DNA of 64,000 nt from NCBI RefSeq assembly GCF_000375525.1, contig NZ_AQXC01000007.1, positions 70,514 through 134,513 of the forward strand, in the 5' to 3' direction. The position numbers and the translations under genes are program-made. Each line of letters starts with the position of its first letter. Position 1 is the stretch's first letter. Under the pieces are notes generated by a model. The model was not told the origin of the DNA. It ran no database searches and saw nothing but the letters and a program-made list of their open reading frames with translations. This stretch comes from Corynebacterium propinquum DSM 44285 (GTDB taxonomy: Bacteria; Actinomycetota; Actinomycetes; Mycobacteriales; Mycobacteriaceae). Below, in pieces: positions 45,857-56,456 of the stretch.

Positions 45857-45940
45857 CGGTGTTCTAAACTATCGGCCAGATAACTATCCGCAAGCAGTAA
45901 GGATTAATGCAAGTTCTTTTCAGTAAATGGGGTTAGGGTT

Positions 45941-47095
45941 GTGGACATGCCAGATACTGTCCAACACACAGCCACCGCCGACGGTCATAGTCCCGCCGTC
46001 GACAATGATCACCAGCCGAAGCCTGTGACCGGGCGCATCATCGGAATTGATGTTGCCCGCGGCATCGCATTGCTGGCGATGATCATCGCTCACTTATATC
46101 CATTCAAAGGATTTGCCGGCGCATTCCTGGAAGGCTTCCCATCAGCTCTTTTCGCGGTGCTCTCCGGCATTTCGATGACCATCATATTCAGCAAGCGCGG
46201 AGCCGTCGATGTTTTTATTCGCGGCATCATCCTCGTGGTCATCGGCATTGTGGTTACCCCATACGCCGGAACCATCATCGTGGTTCTTAAGGCACTGGGT
46301 ATTGGCTATATCGTGTTTGCATTGCTGCAGATCCCACGTTGGTCCACCAAGTGGGTCGCCACGGGTTTTGCGGTATTGCTCGCAGTATCCGGCATCGTGC
46401 ACGTGATTACACTGCACACCACTCTCCACGCGTTGTTGCGCGAGCCGTATCCAATCGTGACCTGGTTGGCCTACATGGCGGCTGGTGTACTGTTTGCACA
46501 TTGGCTGCGGAACAACAACTGGCAGATCACACCATCGTCGGCCTCTGGATTTCTGGTCGCCGCCGCAGGAGTTGTCATCTCGGTGGTGGGAGTACTGGCT
46601 CGCGACTGGATCGATTCGGCTTACGCCGTCGCCACGCGGAACAATCTTGGAATCGCTGTGCACGGGTTCTTTGATGCGAAACCGCACAGTGGTGGGCTTG
46701 TCGACGCAGTGGCTACCATTGCGGGTTCACTGACTGTCATCCTGTTGTGCTTGTTGCTCGTTCAGACTGACCGTTGGGTATTCCCGCTGAAAGCCATGGG
46801 CTCGATGGCATTGACTGTGTATCTGGGACACGTGATCTCCGCTGGCATCATCAACCGGGGACATATCGCCACGCAGTACCCTGAGCTGGCTATCGGCACC
46901 ATCGTGGTCGCGGTCGTCGGCACGAGTATCTGGGCGATGTTCTTCCGCTATGGCCCGCTGGAATACGTGCTCGGCCTGGTGGCCCAGACAGGTGCACAAG
47001 CGGTTGCAGGAATCACCGGCAAACGCAGCGACAATAACGGTAGCAATCACGCTGATAAAACCAGCGAGATGTCTACTGCCACCACGAATCACTAA
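45941..47095 (+). CDS. Polytopic membrane protein, DUF418/acyltransferase-like
   Basis: A 384-residue protein with about ten hydrophobic segments and a polar N-terminus of 35 residues. The GRIIGIDVARGIALLAMI segment is the hallmark start of DUF418/DUF1624-type (heparan-alpha-glucosaminide acetyltransferase-like) membrane proteins. A role in acyl transfer to a cell-envelope sugar is possible but not shown. It starts at GTG 45941, or ATG 45947. The secreted protease gene follows after 30 bases. Confidence 0.75.
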   Translation: MDMPDTVQHTATADGHSPAVDNDHQPKPVTGRIIGIDVARGIALLAMIIAHLYPFKGFAGAFLEGFPSALFAVLSGISMTIIFSKRGAVDVFIRGIILVVIGIVVTPYAGTIIVVLKALGIGYIVFALLQIPRWSTKWVATGFAVLLAVSGIVHVITLHTTLHALLREPYPIVTWLAYMAAGVLFAHWLRNNNWQITPSSASGFLVAAAGVVISVVGVLARDWIDSAYAVATRNNLGIAVHGFFDAKPHSGGLVDAVATIAGSLTVILLCLLLVQTDRWVFPLKAMGSMALTVYLGHVISAGIINRGHIATQYPELAIGTIVVAVVGTSIWAMFFRYGPLEYVLGLVAQTGAQAVAGITGKRSDNNGSNHADKTSEMSTATTNH

Positions 47096-47125
47096 TACCC
47101 ATTTCCGTATAGAAAGAAAATCATC

Positions 47126-48058
47126 ATGTCTCAGACTGCGAAAAACTCGAAGACTTCCCGTTTGCTGGCCATTGCCGCACCAACCTTGGCACTTGGCGGA
47201 ATGCTCGCCGCAGCCGTACCTGCACAGGCGATGATCAGTGACCAGTTCGCGGAAGACTCCGTGCACGCTAACGCGGTGGTCTCGGAACAAATTGGCGACG
47301 ACGGCGACGAGGACGGAAACTGCACCGGTACCGCGGTGGCAGACTACTGGGTTGTCACCGCGCGGCACTGCCTGGAAAACTCCGAAACCCCGGGCGGTAG
47401 TGTTCGCATTGGCCAAGGCGATGACCAAAAGCGGGTGAAGGTTGCGGACTGGTACAAAGCTCCAGCTGGTGATATTGGTTTGATTCGTACCGCGGAGCCA
47501 ATTGGGTTGAAGGAATACCCGGAGATCATGCAAGAAACCCCGGCTGAGGGTGCCATTGAATCTTACGGTTGGTCCTCGGAAGGCAGCGGTAAAACTGAGA
47601 AGTTGCCAAAGGCAGACGGCAAGATCACTGAGCTGAATAACTTCGCTTTGTTCGGCGGTGACCAGGCTGCGATTGCGCGTTTAGATAATGATGCGGAATT
47701 CCAGCAGGGCGATTCGGGCGGACCAGTATTCATGGACGGCAAGCTGTATGGTGTGCTTTCGGCAGCGTTCAATCCGGATGATCCGGAATCGACGACTTCC
47801 CCAGAGTCTGTGGTGGCCCCGGCTGCGGAAAGCTATGACTGGATGATCAAGACGATGACGGAGCAGTCTGAATCCGTCAGCTCTGATGAAGCAAATGTTT
47901 CGCAGGGCAATGGTGATTCGACGACCAGCACTGATACCTCTGCTGCTGGGGAATCTGCAGATGATTCCAGCAATACCACCTGGTGGCTGCTTGGTGGTGG
48001 CGCGGTGTTGGTAGCACTGGTTGTCGGTTTGGGTATTGCGCGTAAGCCGAAGAAGTAA
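47126..48058 (+). CDS. Secreted, membrane-anchored trypsin-like serine protease
   Basis: Exported S1-family protease of 310 residues. An N-terminal signal peptide ends near AQA (about 35). The triad is visible: His in VTARHCLEN, Asp in GDIGLIRT, Ser in GDSGGPVF. A Ser/Thr-rich stalk (about 245-285) leads to a C-terminal transmembrane helix and basic tail (GIARKPKK). There is no LPxTG motif, so it is held by the membrane and not by sortase. The target is unknown. Confidence 0.9.
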   Translation: MSQTAKNSKTSRLLAIAAPTLALGGMLAAAVPAQAMISDQFAEDSVHANAVVSEQIGDDGDEDGNCTGTAVADYWVVTARHCLENSETPGGSVRIGQGDDQKRVKVADWYKAPAGDIGLIRTAEPIGLKEYPEIMQETPAEGAIESYGWSSEGSGKTEKLPKADGKITELNNFALFGGDQAAIARLDNDAEFQQGDSGGPVFMDGKLYGVLSAAFNPDDPESTTSPESVVAPAAESYDWMIKTMTEQSESVSSDEANVSQGNGDSTTSTDTSAAGESADDSSNTTWWLLGGGAVLVALVVGLGIARKPKK

Positions 48059-48111
48059 TAGCTGCGAGCATTGCACTGTACTGTACTGCCTGCGGTGCTA
48101 AGGCAACGGTG

Positions 48112-48852
48112 TTAGTGCAAGGGTGATATCGCCTGGTCGAGAACTTCGGCCAGGCGTTTATTGCTGCCGGTAGCTTGGCTATAAAATCGGGCGCGCACGA
48201 AGGCCTCACGTAAATGTGGTTTACCGGCTGCGGCTTCATGCTGCATGGTTGCCCCATCGCGGACAGCGAAGCGCTCGGAATCGATTTGGTACCCGGCTTT
48301 GCGGCACAGTTGCTCGAAGAAAATGAACTGCGTTCGGGTATTGCCTTCGCGAAAAACATGTATGACGTTCAGTTCGCCCCAGACTTCAGCTAATTCTTGC
48401 ACGAATTCTTGCTTGTCCAGGCCGCGCAAATAATTCTTTTCGGCTAGCCTGCGGTATTGCTCGCGAGCATCCTCGTGCATGATTTCCGTGCCCGGGTAAT
48501 AGGTAAAAGCCATCGTGGGATTATCGGGGTCATCTGGGTGTAAAACATTAGGGCCTTCTTTAGTCATCCACCCGTGTGGGCCGACGCGCGGTACCCCAGC
48601 CCAGCCATAGACGTCCTGGAAGATGTAGCCGTGAATTGCCTTCATATGCGCGTAGTCGAAATTGCCTGCAATTGGAGCATCGTGTAACTCCGCCATGCGC
48701 ACTGCGGTGACAAACTCTTCCATCTCGCGCAGACGATCGGGATCATCTTCGCCGTAAGGCTTGTCTGCGCTGCGGAATTTATTGCGTACCACCTTTGTGC
48801 CGGGAATGTAGTAGTCTTCCCAGCTTTCATATCCCCACCCGTCGTTGTGCAT
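48112..48852 (-). CDS. Fic-domain protein (AMP-transferase type)
   Basis: A 246-residue Fic protein. The active-site loop HVFREGNTRTQ matches HxFx(D/E)GNxR, whose His drives transfer of AMP (or another nucleotide part) to a target hydroxyl. The Fic core spans about 55-210. The ATG overlaps the TAA of a 70-residue VbhA-like gene, the classical class I antitoxin-Fic arrangement. The target is unknown. It could be a toxin or a regulatory AMPylator. Confidence 0.88.
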   Translation of the reverse strand: MHNDGWGYESWEDYYIPGTKVVRNKFRSADKPYGEDDPDRLREMEEFVTAVRMAELHDAPIAGNFDYAHMKAIHGYIFQDVYGWAGVPRVGPHGWMTKEGPNVLHPDDPDNPTMAFTYYPGTEIMHEDAREQYRRLAEKNYLRGLDKQEFVQELAEVWGELNVIHVFREGNTRTQFIFFEQLCRKAGYQIDSERFAVRDGATMQHEAAAGKPHLREAFVRARFYSQATGSNKRLAEVLDQAISPLH

Positions 48853-49064
48853 TAACGATTCTTGAGGTGATCGAGGCCGCGACGAATAGCATCATCGCCA
48901 GTCAATCTTCCGACGGCGACGAGTCTGCGGAGCTCGCGTAAGTGTGGATCATCTAAAGAATGGCCCGCTGCGCCGAGTGCACCATCTGATAATTTCTCAG
49001 CCGGGGTTAGTGGCGTAGCACTTGCTTTAGCTCCCGGCAAAGAACGCCGCGAAGGTACAGACAT
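48852..49064 (-). CDS. VbhA-like antitoxin of the Fic protein
   Basis: A 70-residue protein whose second half, from SLDDPHLRELRRL through GRLTGDDAIRRGLDHL, aligns by eye with the C-terminal helices of VbhA. The inhibitory motif of such antitoxins, (S/T)xxxE(G/N), is expected just before SLDDP. Here that place reads ALGAAG, with no Glu. Inhibition may therefore be weak or by another route. ATG 49064 has GGAGG seven bases upstream; that GGAGG lies in one arm of the thiC terminator hairpin. Confidence 0.68.
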   Translation of the reverse strand: MSVPSRRSLPGAKASATPLTPAEKLSDGALGAAGHSLDDPHLRELRRLVAVGRLTGDDAIRRGLDHLKNR

Positions 49065-49066
49065 AA

Positions 49067-49140
49067 AAAACCTCCGAGTTCTCGTGCATTCCAGCTTACC
49101 CGGAAGGGTGTTAAAATGCAGGAGCTTTCTCGGAGGTTTT
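49067..49140 (-). terminator. Terminator of thiC overlapping the antitoxin ribosome-binding site
   Basis: Inverted arms AAAACCTCCGAG (49067-49078) and CTCGGAGGTTTT (49129-49140), with an inner TGCATT/AATGCA pair. Read on the minus strand it ends in TTTTTT, so it can stop thiC transcription. The GGAGG of its distal arm is the Shine-Dalgarno of the VbhA-like gene. Confidence 0.7.
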
Positions 49141-49242
49141 CGCAGCTCAGAAACTAATTTCTTGCACCCAGTTCAGGCGCCTGATCCAGACGGTATTGTG
49201 CCGACCGGCGGTCCCATCCTTGAGTGCAGCTTTAGCGTAAAT

Positions 49243-51250
<2,008 letters not shown>

Positions 51251-51493
51251 GGTGCATAAACTTGTCGACGGCCGCGCAATGCTGGGCCGGGTGGCCGCTA
51301 TGATTCCTGGAAATTCGATAGACTTATCGAAATTCTCGGAAACTGTGGTGCATTTCGCATAACCGTTGCTGTCAGCTTACAACACGTACCCTGGTGGCAG
51401 GCAAAGAGATCTCGGCGCCAACCCTGTCGAGATCTCACTTTCCTGCCCGATGCACGAACATGCACGAAGCAACCAGAAATGAGGATCAATCCC

Positions 51494-52582
51494 ATGAAGA
51501 TTGGCGTTCCCGCAGAAATCATGAACAGCGAAGGCCGTGTGGCTCTGAGCCCGGCGGCTGCACAGGCTCTTGTCGACGACGGTCACGAGGTGCTTATTCA
51601 ATCTGGCGCTGGCGAGGGATCCAGCTATGTCGATAGCGACTACACCGACCGTGGCGCCACCATTGTTGATACCGCCGCCGACGCGTGGGCTGCAGAGATG
51701 GTGTTGAAGGTCAAGGAACCTTTGCAAGAGGAATATCAGTACCTGCGCGAGGACCTGCTGCTGTTTACCTACCTGCACCTGGCTGCTTCGCGTGAGCTGA
51801 CCGACGCGCTAGTGAACGCTGGCACCACCGCGCTGGCATATGAAACCGTGACCGATAAAAACGGTGCGCTGCCGCTGCTGACCCCAATGTCGCAGGTCGC
51901 TGGCCGTTTGGCTGTGCTGGAGGGTTCGCACCATCTGTTGTCGCACCACGGTGGACGTGGCGTTTTGCCTTCCGGTGTGCCGGGCACCAAAGCGGGTCGC
52001 GTCGTGGTGATCGGTGGTGGCCAGGTGGGTGCCTCGGCGGTTGCGATGGCGCATGGTCTGCGCGCAGAAACCACCGTGCTGGATATTGATGCAGGTACTT
52101 TGGCGCGTTTCGATGACCAATATGCCGGTACCGTGCGCACCCAGATTTCTGATCCAGTGACTATCGAAGAAGAGCTGCTGGAAGCTGATCTGGTGATTGG
52201 CGCGGTGCTGGTCGCCGGTGGCAAGGCGCCGAAGCTGGTGTCGGAAGATCTGATCAAGCGCATGAAGCGCGGTTCTGTGCTGGTGGACGTGGCGATTGAC
52301 CAGGGTGGTTGTTTCGAGCCGTCCCGCAAGACCAGCCACCAAGACCCTGTGTTCCGCGTCGGCGATGCACTGATGTACTGCGTGGCTAATATGCCTGGTG
52401 CGGTAGCGAATACTTCTACCCGTGCGCTGACGTCGGCAACGCTGCCGTACATCCGCGCGGTTGCTGCCGGTGGCGTGGATCAGGCTATTGAGCGCTTCCC
52501 AGGCTTGGCCGATGGCTTGTCGACGCGCGATGGCAAACTGATTTCCAAGCCAGTGCGTGAGGCCTTCGACTGGCAGGACTAG
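51494..52582 (+). CDS. ald: Alanine dehydrogenase
   Basis: NAD-dependent interconversion of L-alanine and pyruvate. The 362-residue protein begins MKIGVPAEI and contains KVKEPLQEEY, TYLHLAAS (catalytic His region), the Rossmann motif VVIGGGQVGASA and DVAIDQGGCFE. All are standard for the family. ATG 51494 begins the conserved sequence, and the longer frame is not conserved. It is monocistronic with a terminator downstream. Confidence 0.94.
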   Translation: MKIGVPAEIMNSEGRVALSPAAAQALVDDGHEVLIQSGAGEGSSYVDSDYTDRGATIVDTAADAWAAEMVLKVKEPLQEEYQYLREDLLLFTYLHLAASRELTDALVNAGTTALAYETVTDKNGALPLLTPMSQVAGRLAVLEGSHHLLSHHGGRGVLPSGVPGTKAGRVVVIGGGQVGASAVAMAHGLRAETTVLDIDAGTLARFDDQYAGTVRTQISDPVTIEEELLEADLVIGAVLVAGGKAPKLVSEDLIKRMKRGSVLVDVAIDQGGCFEPSRKTSHQDPVFRVGDALMYCVANMPGAVANTSTRALTSATLPYIRAVAAGGVDQAIERFPGLADGLSTRDGKLISKPVREAFDWQD

Positions 52583-52604
52583 TTTTCCACCATCGAAAAT
52601 AAGG

Positions 52605-52637
52605 AACGCTCCCACCCGTATCGGATGGGAGCGTTTT
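52605..52637 (+). terminator. Rho-independent terminator after ald
   Basis: Arms AACGCTCCCA and TGGGAGCGTT around an eleven-base loop, with TTTT at the end. Confidence 0.85.
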
Positions 52638-52678
52638 GCTGTTAACTAAGCGGGCATTGCGCCTGTGCAGTCTAGAGT

Positions 52679-52723
52679 TTAGGCAAACTTGCGGCGTGCG
52701 AAGAATGCGACGGCGCCGAGTGT
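52679..52723 (-). pseudogene. Possible relic of a surface-protein anchor
   Basis: Directly after the globin stop, and in the same frame, 14 sense codons read TLGAVAFFARRKFA and then a stop. This is the typical hydrophobic-plus-basic end of sortase-anchored surface proteins of corynebacteria. No upstream part of such a gene remains. It may be a remnant or chance. Confidence 0.3.
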
Positions 52724-53242
52724 CTACCGCAAACCAAGGTCCCGGCGCAGAATACCCAGATCAGGTTTTTGCTGCTGTGATGCTTGATTCCCAGCCTGTT
52801 CTTGCTGTAGCGGCTCGTCCGGCATATTCCGCAGCATATAAGCCAGCTTCTGCATGTGATTCCAGATCGCGGCGCGGTATTCCTCGGGGATAGTTTTCTC
52901 GTCGATCTTGTCCAACGAGCGGCCCATCAACTCGAGCCAACGCTCCGCTGCAGCGGTATCAATCGGAAATTCCGCGTGCCGCATGCGCAACCGGGGCGAG
53001 CCGCGGCGTTCATTAAACAATTTCGGGCCACCCCAAAACTGCACGAGAAACCACAGCAGGCGGTCGCGGGCACCGTCGAAATCCTGCTCCGGGTACATCG
53101 GCGCCAGGATGTCGTCGTCAGGAACCTGGGCGTAGAAACCGTCGACAAGCGTCTCGAAGGTGTCCATCCCGCCGATGGCTTCAAAGACCGAACCCGGGCG
53201 CTCACCGGAGCGGATGTCTTGGTTATGACTGTGAGCGTCCAA
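52724..53242 (-). CDS. glbO: Truncated hemoglobin, group II (GlbO type)
   Basis: Heme protein of the 2-on-2 globin fold, linked to oxygen or NO chemistry and redox protection. The 172-residue protein has the group II features: FYAQVPDDDILAPMYP, FWGGPKLF with the conserved Trp, and the proximal His in RLRMRHAEFPI. TTG 53242 was chosen because AGGAGG lies eight bases upstream. The start overlaps the end of the MscS-like gene by 20 bases, so the two are cotranscribed. The C-terminal 30 residues are Gln-rich. Confidence 0.93.
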   Translation of the reverse strand: MDAHSHNQDIRSGERPGSVFEAIGGMDTFETLVDGFYAQVPDDDILAPMYPEQDFDGARDRLLWFLVQFWGGPKLFNERRGSPRLRMRHAEFPIDTAAAERWLELMGRSLDKIDEKTIPEEYRAAIWNHMQKLAYMLRNMPDEPLQQEQAGNQASQQQKPDLGILRRDLGLR

Positions 53243-54272
53243 GTGGCTCGCCTCCTGGGCCAGCAATGCCGATGCCGTATGGGTATGGAGTCTTGATTCC
53301 GGCTTCGGCCAGCTCGTTCATGATCAAACCGTTCATCACGCGCATGACGTGCCACTGTTCGCCGGGCATGGTGATCACAGAAACGCGGTAGGACAGGTAA
53401 TCCGGGTTGAACTCCGAAGCACCCTGAATTTCTGGAGCTTCCATGATTTCGTTGGCGCAACGCTCGTCGGCAGCAGCCTTGGCCATGGCTTCGGTAAGCA
53501 CCTTCCAGACCTTGTTTTGGTCGTTGCTGTGGCTGACCGGAATCTGGAAACGGGCGATCGACCAATCGCTGGAGTGGTTTGCGACCTTCAAAATCTCACC
53601 ATTGCGCACGTGCCACAGTGCACCGTCGATATCGCGCAGGGAAGTGATGCGCAGTGAAATTTCTTCGATCTCGCCCATGGTGCCATCACCCAAGTCGACG
53701 ACGTCGCCGATGCCGTACTGGTCCTCGATCAGCATGAAAATACCGGACAGGAAGTCCTGGACCAGCGATTGTGCACCGAAACCAAGGGCGACACCGACGA
53801 TACCGGCGGAAGCAATCAGCGGGCCGACGTTAATGCCGACAACGTCCAAGATGGCGATGACGGCCCAGACCCAGACAAAAATGGCGACGGCGGATTTTGC
53901 CACCCCGGAAAGCGTCTTGATGCGCGATTTCCGGCGGTTCTCCCGCGATTTTTCCATCAGCCGGATCTGGTGCATCTTTTCCGGATCAGGTTCTGGCACC
54001 TCATGGCTGTGCTTTGATTCGGCTTGACGCTCCGCAGTCTTCTTGCGGCCGTCTTTCATGTTGTGGTTTGCCAGCTTGTTGATGGCGCGCACCAAAATCC
54101 AGTGCGCCAGCAACGCGAAGAGGATAATCAAGCCAATATAGATCGGGCGCTGGAACAACCAGGCTTGGGTTTCTGGGTTATTCCACCAATTGTTGACAGT
54201 GTTCACTGTTTCCTCGGCAGACGGCACCGAAGGAACAGAATTTGATGCGAGGTGAAAAATATTCGTGTTCAT
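53223..54272 (-). CDS. MscS-family mechanosensitive channel
   Basis: Inner-membrane channel releasing solutes on osmotic downshock. The 349-residue protein has an N-terminal membrane helix (about 45-66), a charged linker, two further helices (about 110-165), the pore-lining GVALGFGAQSLVQDFLSG and the soluble beta domain with GDVVDLGDGTMGEIEEISLR. ATG 54272 follows AAGGATGAG. Relatives in Corynebacterium include the glutamate-exporting MscCG, but the long C-terminal extension of that protein is missing here. glbO overlaps its 3' end. Confidence 0.9.
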   Translation of the reverse strand: MNTNIFHLASNSVPSVPSAEETVNTVNNWWNNPETQAWLFQRPIYIGLIILFALLAHWILVRAINKLANHNMKDGRKKTAERQAESKHSHEVPEPDPEKMHQIRLMEKSRENRRKSRIKTLSGVAKSAVAIFVWVWAVIAILDVVGINVGPLIASAGIVGVALGFGAQSLVQDFLSGIFMLIEDQYGIGDVVDLGDGTMGEIEEISLRITSLRDIDGALWHVRNGEILKVANHSSDWSIARFQIPVSHSNDQNKVWKVLTEAMAKAAADERCANEIMEAPEIQGASEFNPDYLSYRVSVITMPGEQWHVMRVMNGLIMNELAEAGIKTPYPYGIGIAGPGGEPLGRSQS

Positions 54273-54410
54273 CTCATCCTTAAGTCTTTGCTTTGGCAAT
54301 CGATTTCCGCTGCAACTTTGGCCATCTTACGGGTTCGGGCTGTAAGTTTCCTGTGAGAGCGGCGGTGATCTTCGCAATACAATTCGCGCATGTGGTTTAT
54401 GGTGGGTGGT

Positions 54411-55655
54411 ATGAATTCACCTGCAGAAAACAACCTGACCCCGCACCGGATTCCGGCTCCGGAATATCCGGCTGCGCACCATAAACTCACCGAGGATGCG
54501 AAGGCTGACTACCTCAAAGGCTTTAGCTCGGCCGCGATTCATGCAGGCTACGAACCGGACTCACACATTGGCTCTGTCAACGTTCCGATTTATGCCTCCA
54601 CCACTTACGCCCAGGACGGTCTAGCCAGCCTGCGCGGCGGTTTTGAATACGGCCGTGTGGCGAACCCGACGGTCCGTAGCCTGGAGACCACGCTTGCTGC
54701 GTTGGAAAAGGCCCCATATGCGCGCGTATTTTCCTCCGGTATGGCCGCCACCGATACGCTATTGCGCATCTTGTTGCGCCCAGGCGACCACATGATTTTA
54801 GGCAACGACGCCTACGGCGGAACCTGGCGTTTGATCGAGTCTGTCTTCAAACCATGGGGGATTGATTACACCGTCGTCAATACTTGCGACGTCGACGAGC
54901 TGGATGGCGCGATCCGCGAAAACACCCGCGTGATTTGGCTGGAAACCCCGACCAACCCTGCGCTATCCATTAGCGATATTTCTGCTATCGCCAACGTCAA
55001 AGGCGGCGCGTCGTTGGTCGTGGACAATACTTTCGCTTCGCCGTACTTGCAGAACCCGATCAGCTTGGGTGCAGACCACGTGCTGCATTCGACCACGAAG
55101 TATCTGGGCGGGCATTCCGACGTCGTCGGTGGTGCAGTGGTCACCGCCGATAAAGACGTCGACGCCGAGTTGCTGTGGTTCCAGGGGGCCGTCGGTTCTA
55201 TCGCCTCGCCCTTCGATGCTTACCTGACCACTCGTGGCATCAAAACTCTCTCGGTGCGCATGGACCGCCACTGCGATAACGCAGAAAAAATCGCGGAATT
55301 TTTCCAGTCCCGCCCGGAGATCAAATCCGTGCTTTACTCGGGCTTGGCAGATCACCCTGGCCACGAGACTGCCACCAAGCAAATGAAGCGCTATGGCGCG
55401 ATGATGTCCGTGCGTTTCCACAGCGAGGAAGCAGCGAAGCAGTTCTGTCTGAACACGACGCTGTTCTTGCTGGCGGAATCCCTCGGTGGTGTGGAATCAC
55501 TGGTAGAACACCCCACCAGCATGACTCACGTGTCTGCCGAAGGTTCCGAGCTTTCGCCACCGGCTGATCTGGTGCGCCTGTCCATCGGTATTGAGGATAT
55601 CGACGACCTCATCGCTGATCTCACGCACGCATTGGACAAACTGGACGAGAAATAG
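54411..55655 (+). CDS. metB: Cystathionine gamma-synthase
   Basis: PLP enzyme joining cysteine to activated homoserine on the way to methionine. The 414-residue protein has FEYGRVANPTVRSLE, FSSGMAATDTLLR, NDAYGGTWRL, VDNTFASPY and the PLP lysine in HSTTKYLGGHSD. Related enzymes (O-acetylhomoserine sulfhydrylase, cystathionine gamma-lyase) look alike, so the exact reaction is probable rather than certain. ATG 54411 was preferred; ATG 54390 is possible. The N-terminal 25 residues are variable. Confidence 0.88.
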   Translation: MNSPAENNLTPHRIPAPEYPAAHHKLTEDAKADYLKGFSSAAIHAGYEPDSHIGSVNVPIYASTTYAQDGLASLRGGFEYGRVANPTVRSLETTLAALEKAPYARVFSSGMAATDTLLRILLRPGDHMILGNDAYGGTWRLIESVFKPWGIDYTVVNTCDVDELDGAIRENTRVIWLETPTNPALSISDISAIANVKGGASLVVDNTFASPYLQNPISLGADHVLHSTTKYLGGHSDVVGGAVVTADKDVDAELLWFQGAVGSIASPFDAYLTTRGIKTLSVRMDRHCDNAEKIAEFFQSRPEIKSVLYSGLADHPGHETATKQMKRYGAMMSVRFHSEEAAKQFCLNTTLFLLAESLGGVESLVEHPTSMTHVSAEGSELSPPADLVRLSIGIEDIDDLIADLTHALDKLDEK

Positions 55656-55700
55656 CGTAGAAATCTAGCCGAAAACCTTACCTAAAAATATGGAGCCGAA

Positions 55701-56432
55701 ATGACACAGGAAGAACACGCCCAGTCTAAACAGCAATGCAAGATTGCCGTTGTCACCGGGGCTACCGGCGGTATGGGCCGTGAGATCGCTGCTGACCTTT
55801 CGCGTGACCACGTCGTGTACGCCCTGGGACGCAACCAAGCAGGCCTCGATAAGCTTGCGGAATGCGCCAACATCACCCCGGTGTATGCCGATCTGGTGAC
55901 AGAATTGCTTGCCGACGACGCACAGCCGGGCGCCCAGCTTGCCGACGTCCTCGGCTTGGAGAACGTCGACGTTGTTGTGCACGCCGCGGCGATTGCAGAA
56001 AAGAAATCCGTCGACGATGCCACCCCGGCAGACTGGCGCAAACATTTCGACATCAACGTTTTCGCCGCCGCCGAACTGACGCGCCAGCTGCTGCCAGCCC
56101 TGCGGAAAACCGAAGGCGATGTCATCTACATCAACTCCGGAGCCGGCCACGGTGGGCATCCGAACAACGTCGTCTACGCCGCCACCAAGCATGCGCTGTA
56201 CGCCGTAGCGGATTGCTTGCGCAAGGATGAACGCGATATCCGCGTGACTACCGTCGCGCCGGGCCCTACGGATACCGCGATGTTGGAAGGCTTGATGGGC
56301 GACTACAACGCCGAGCACATGATTGCACCGGCGGAAGTAGCGCGCGCAGTACGCAGCTGCGTGGAGGCGGGCCCCACCACGCAGTTCACTGAACTGCGGG
56401 TGCGCCCGCGCATTGAGCTAGCAGACCGCTAG
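55701..56432 (+). CDS. Short-chain dehydrogenase/reductase
   Basis: NADP-type SDR of 243 residues: VVTGATGGMGREIAADL (about 16-32), VVVHAAAIAE, NSGAGHGGHP and the catalytic YAATKHALYA. It follows metB by 45 bases on the same strand. Two copies of the iterated 10-mer lie 30 bases apart (55908, 55938), both coding Leu-Ala-Asp. The substrate is unknown. The convergent pepN gene ends 25 bases beyond. Confidence 0.86.
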   Translation: MTQEEHAQSKQQCKIAVVTGATGGMGREIAADLSRDHVVYALGRNQAGLDKLAECANITPVYADLVTELLADDAQPGAQLADVLGLENVDVVVHAAAIAEKKSVDDATPADWRKHFDINVFAAAELTRQLLPALRKTEGDVIYINSGAGHGGHPNNVVYAATKHALYAVADCLRKDERDIRVTTVAPGPTDTAMLEGLMGDYNAEHMIAPAEVARAVRSCVEAGPTTQFTELRVRPRIELADR

Positions 56433-56456
56433 CTCGCGGTAAGTACGCGTAGTAAT

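Noticed and set aside
47126..48058. Sortase-anchored serine protease
   Set aside because: The C-terminal transmembrane helix and basic tail are present but there is no LPxTG-like motif before them.
48071..48120. Terminator between the serine protease and Fic genes
   Set aside because: TTGCACT and AGTGCAA are complementary but far apart, the second lies in the fic coding end, and there is no T-tract.
52679..52726. Programmed stop-codon read-through of the globin as a certain feature
   Set aside because: There is no recoding element, and the following 14 codons could be a chance or relic. It is kept only as a low-confidence observation.
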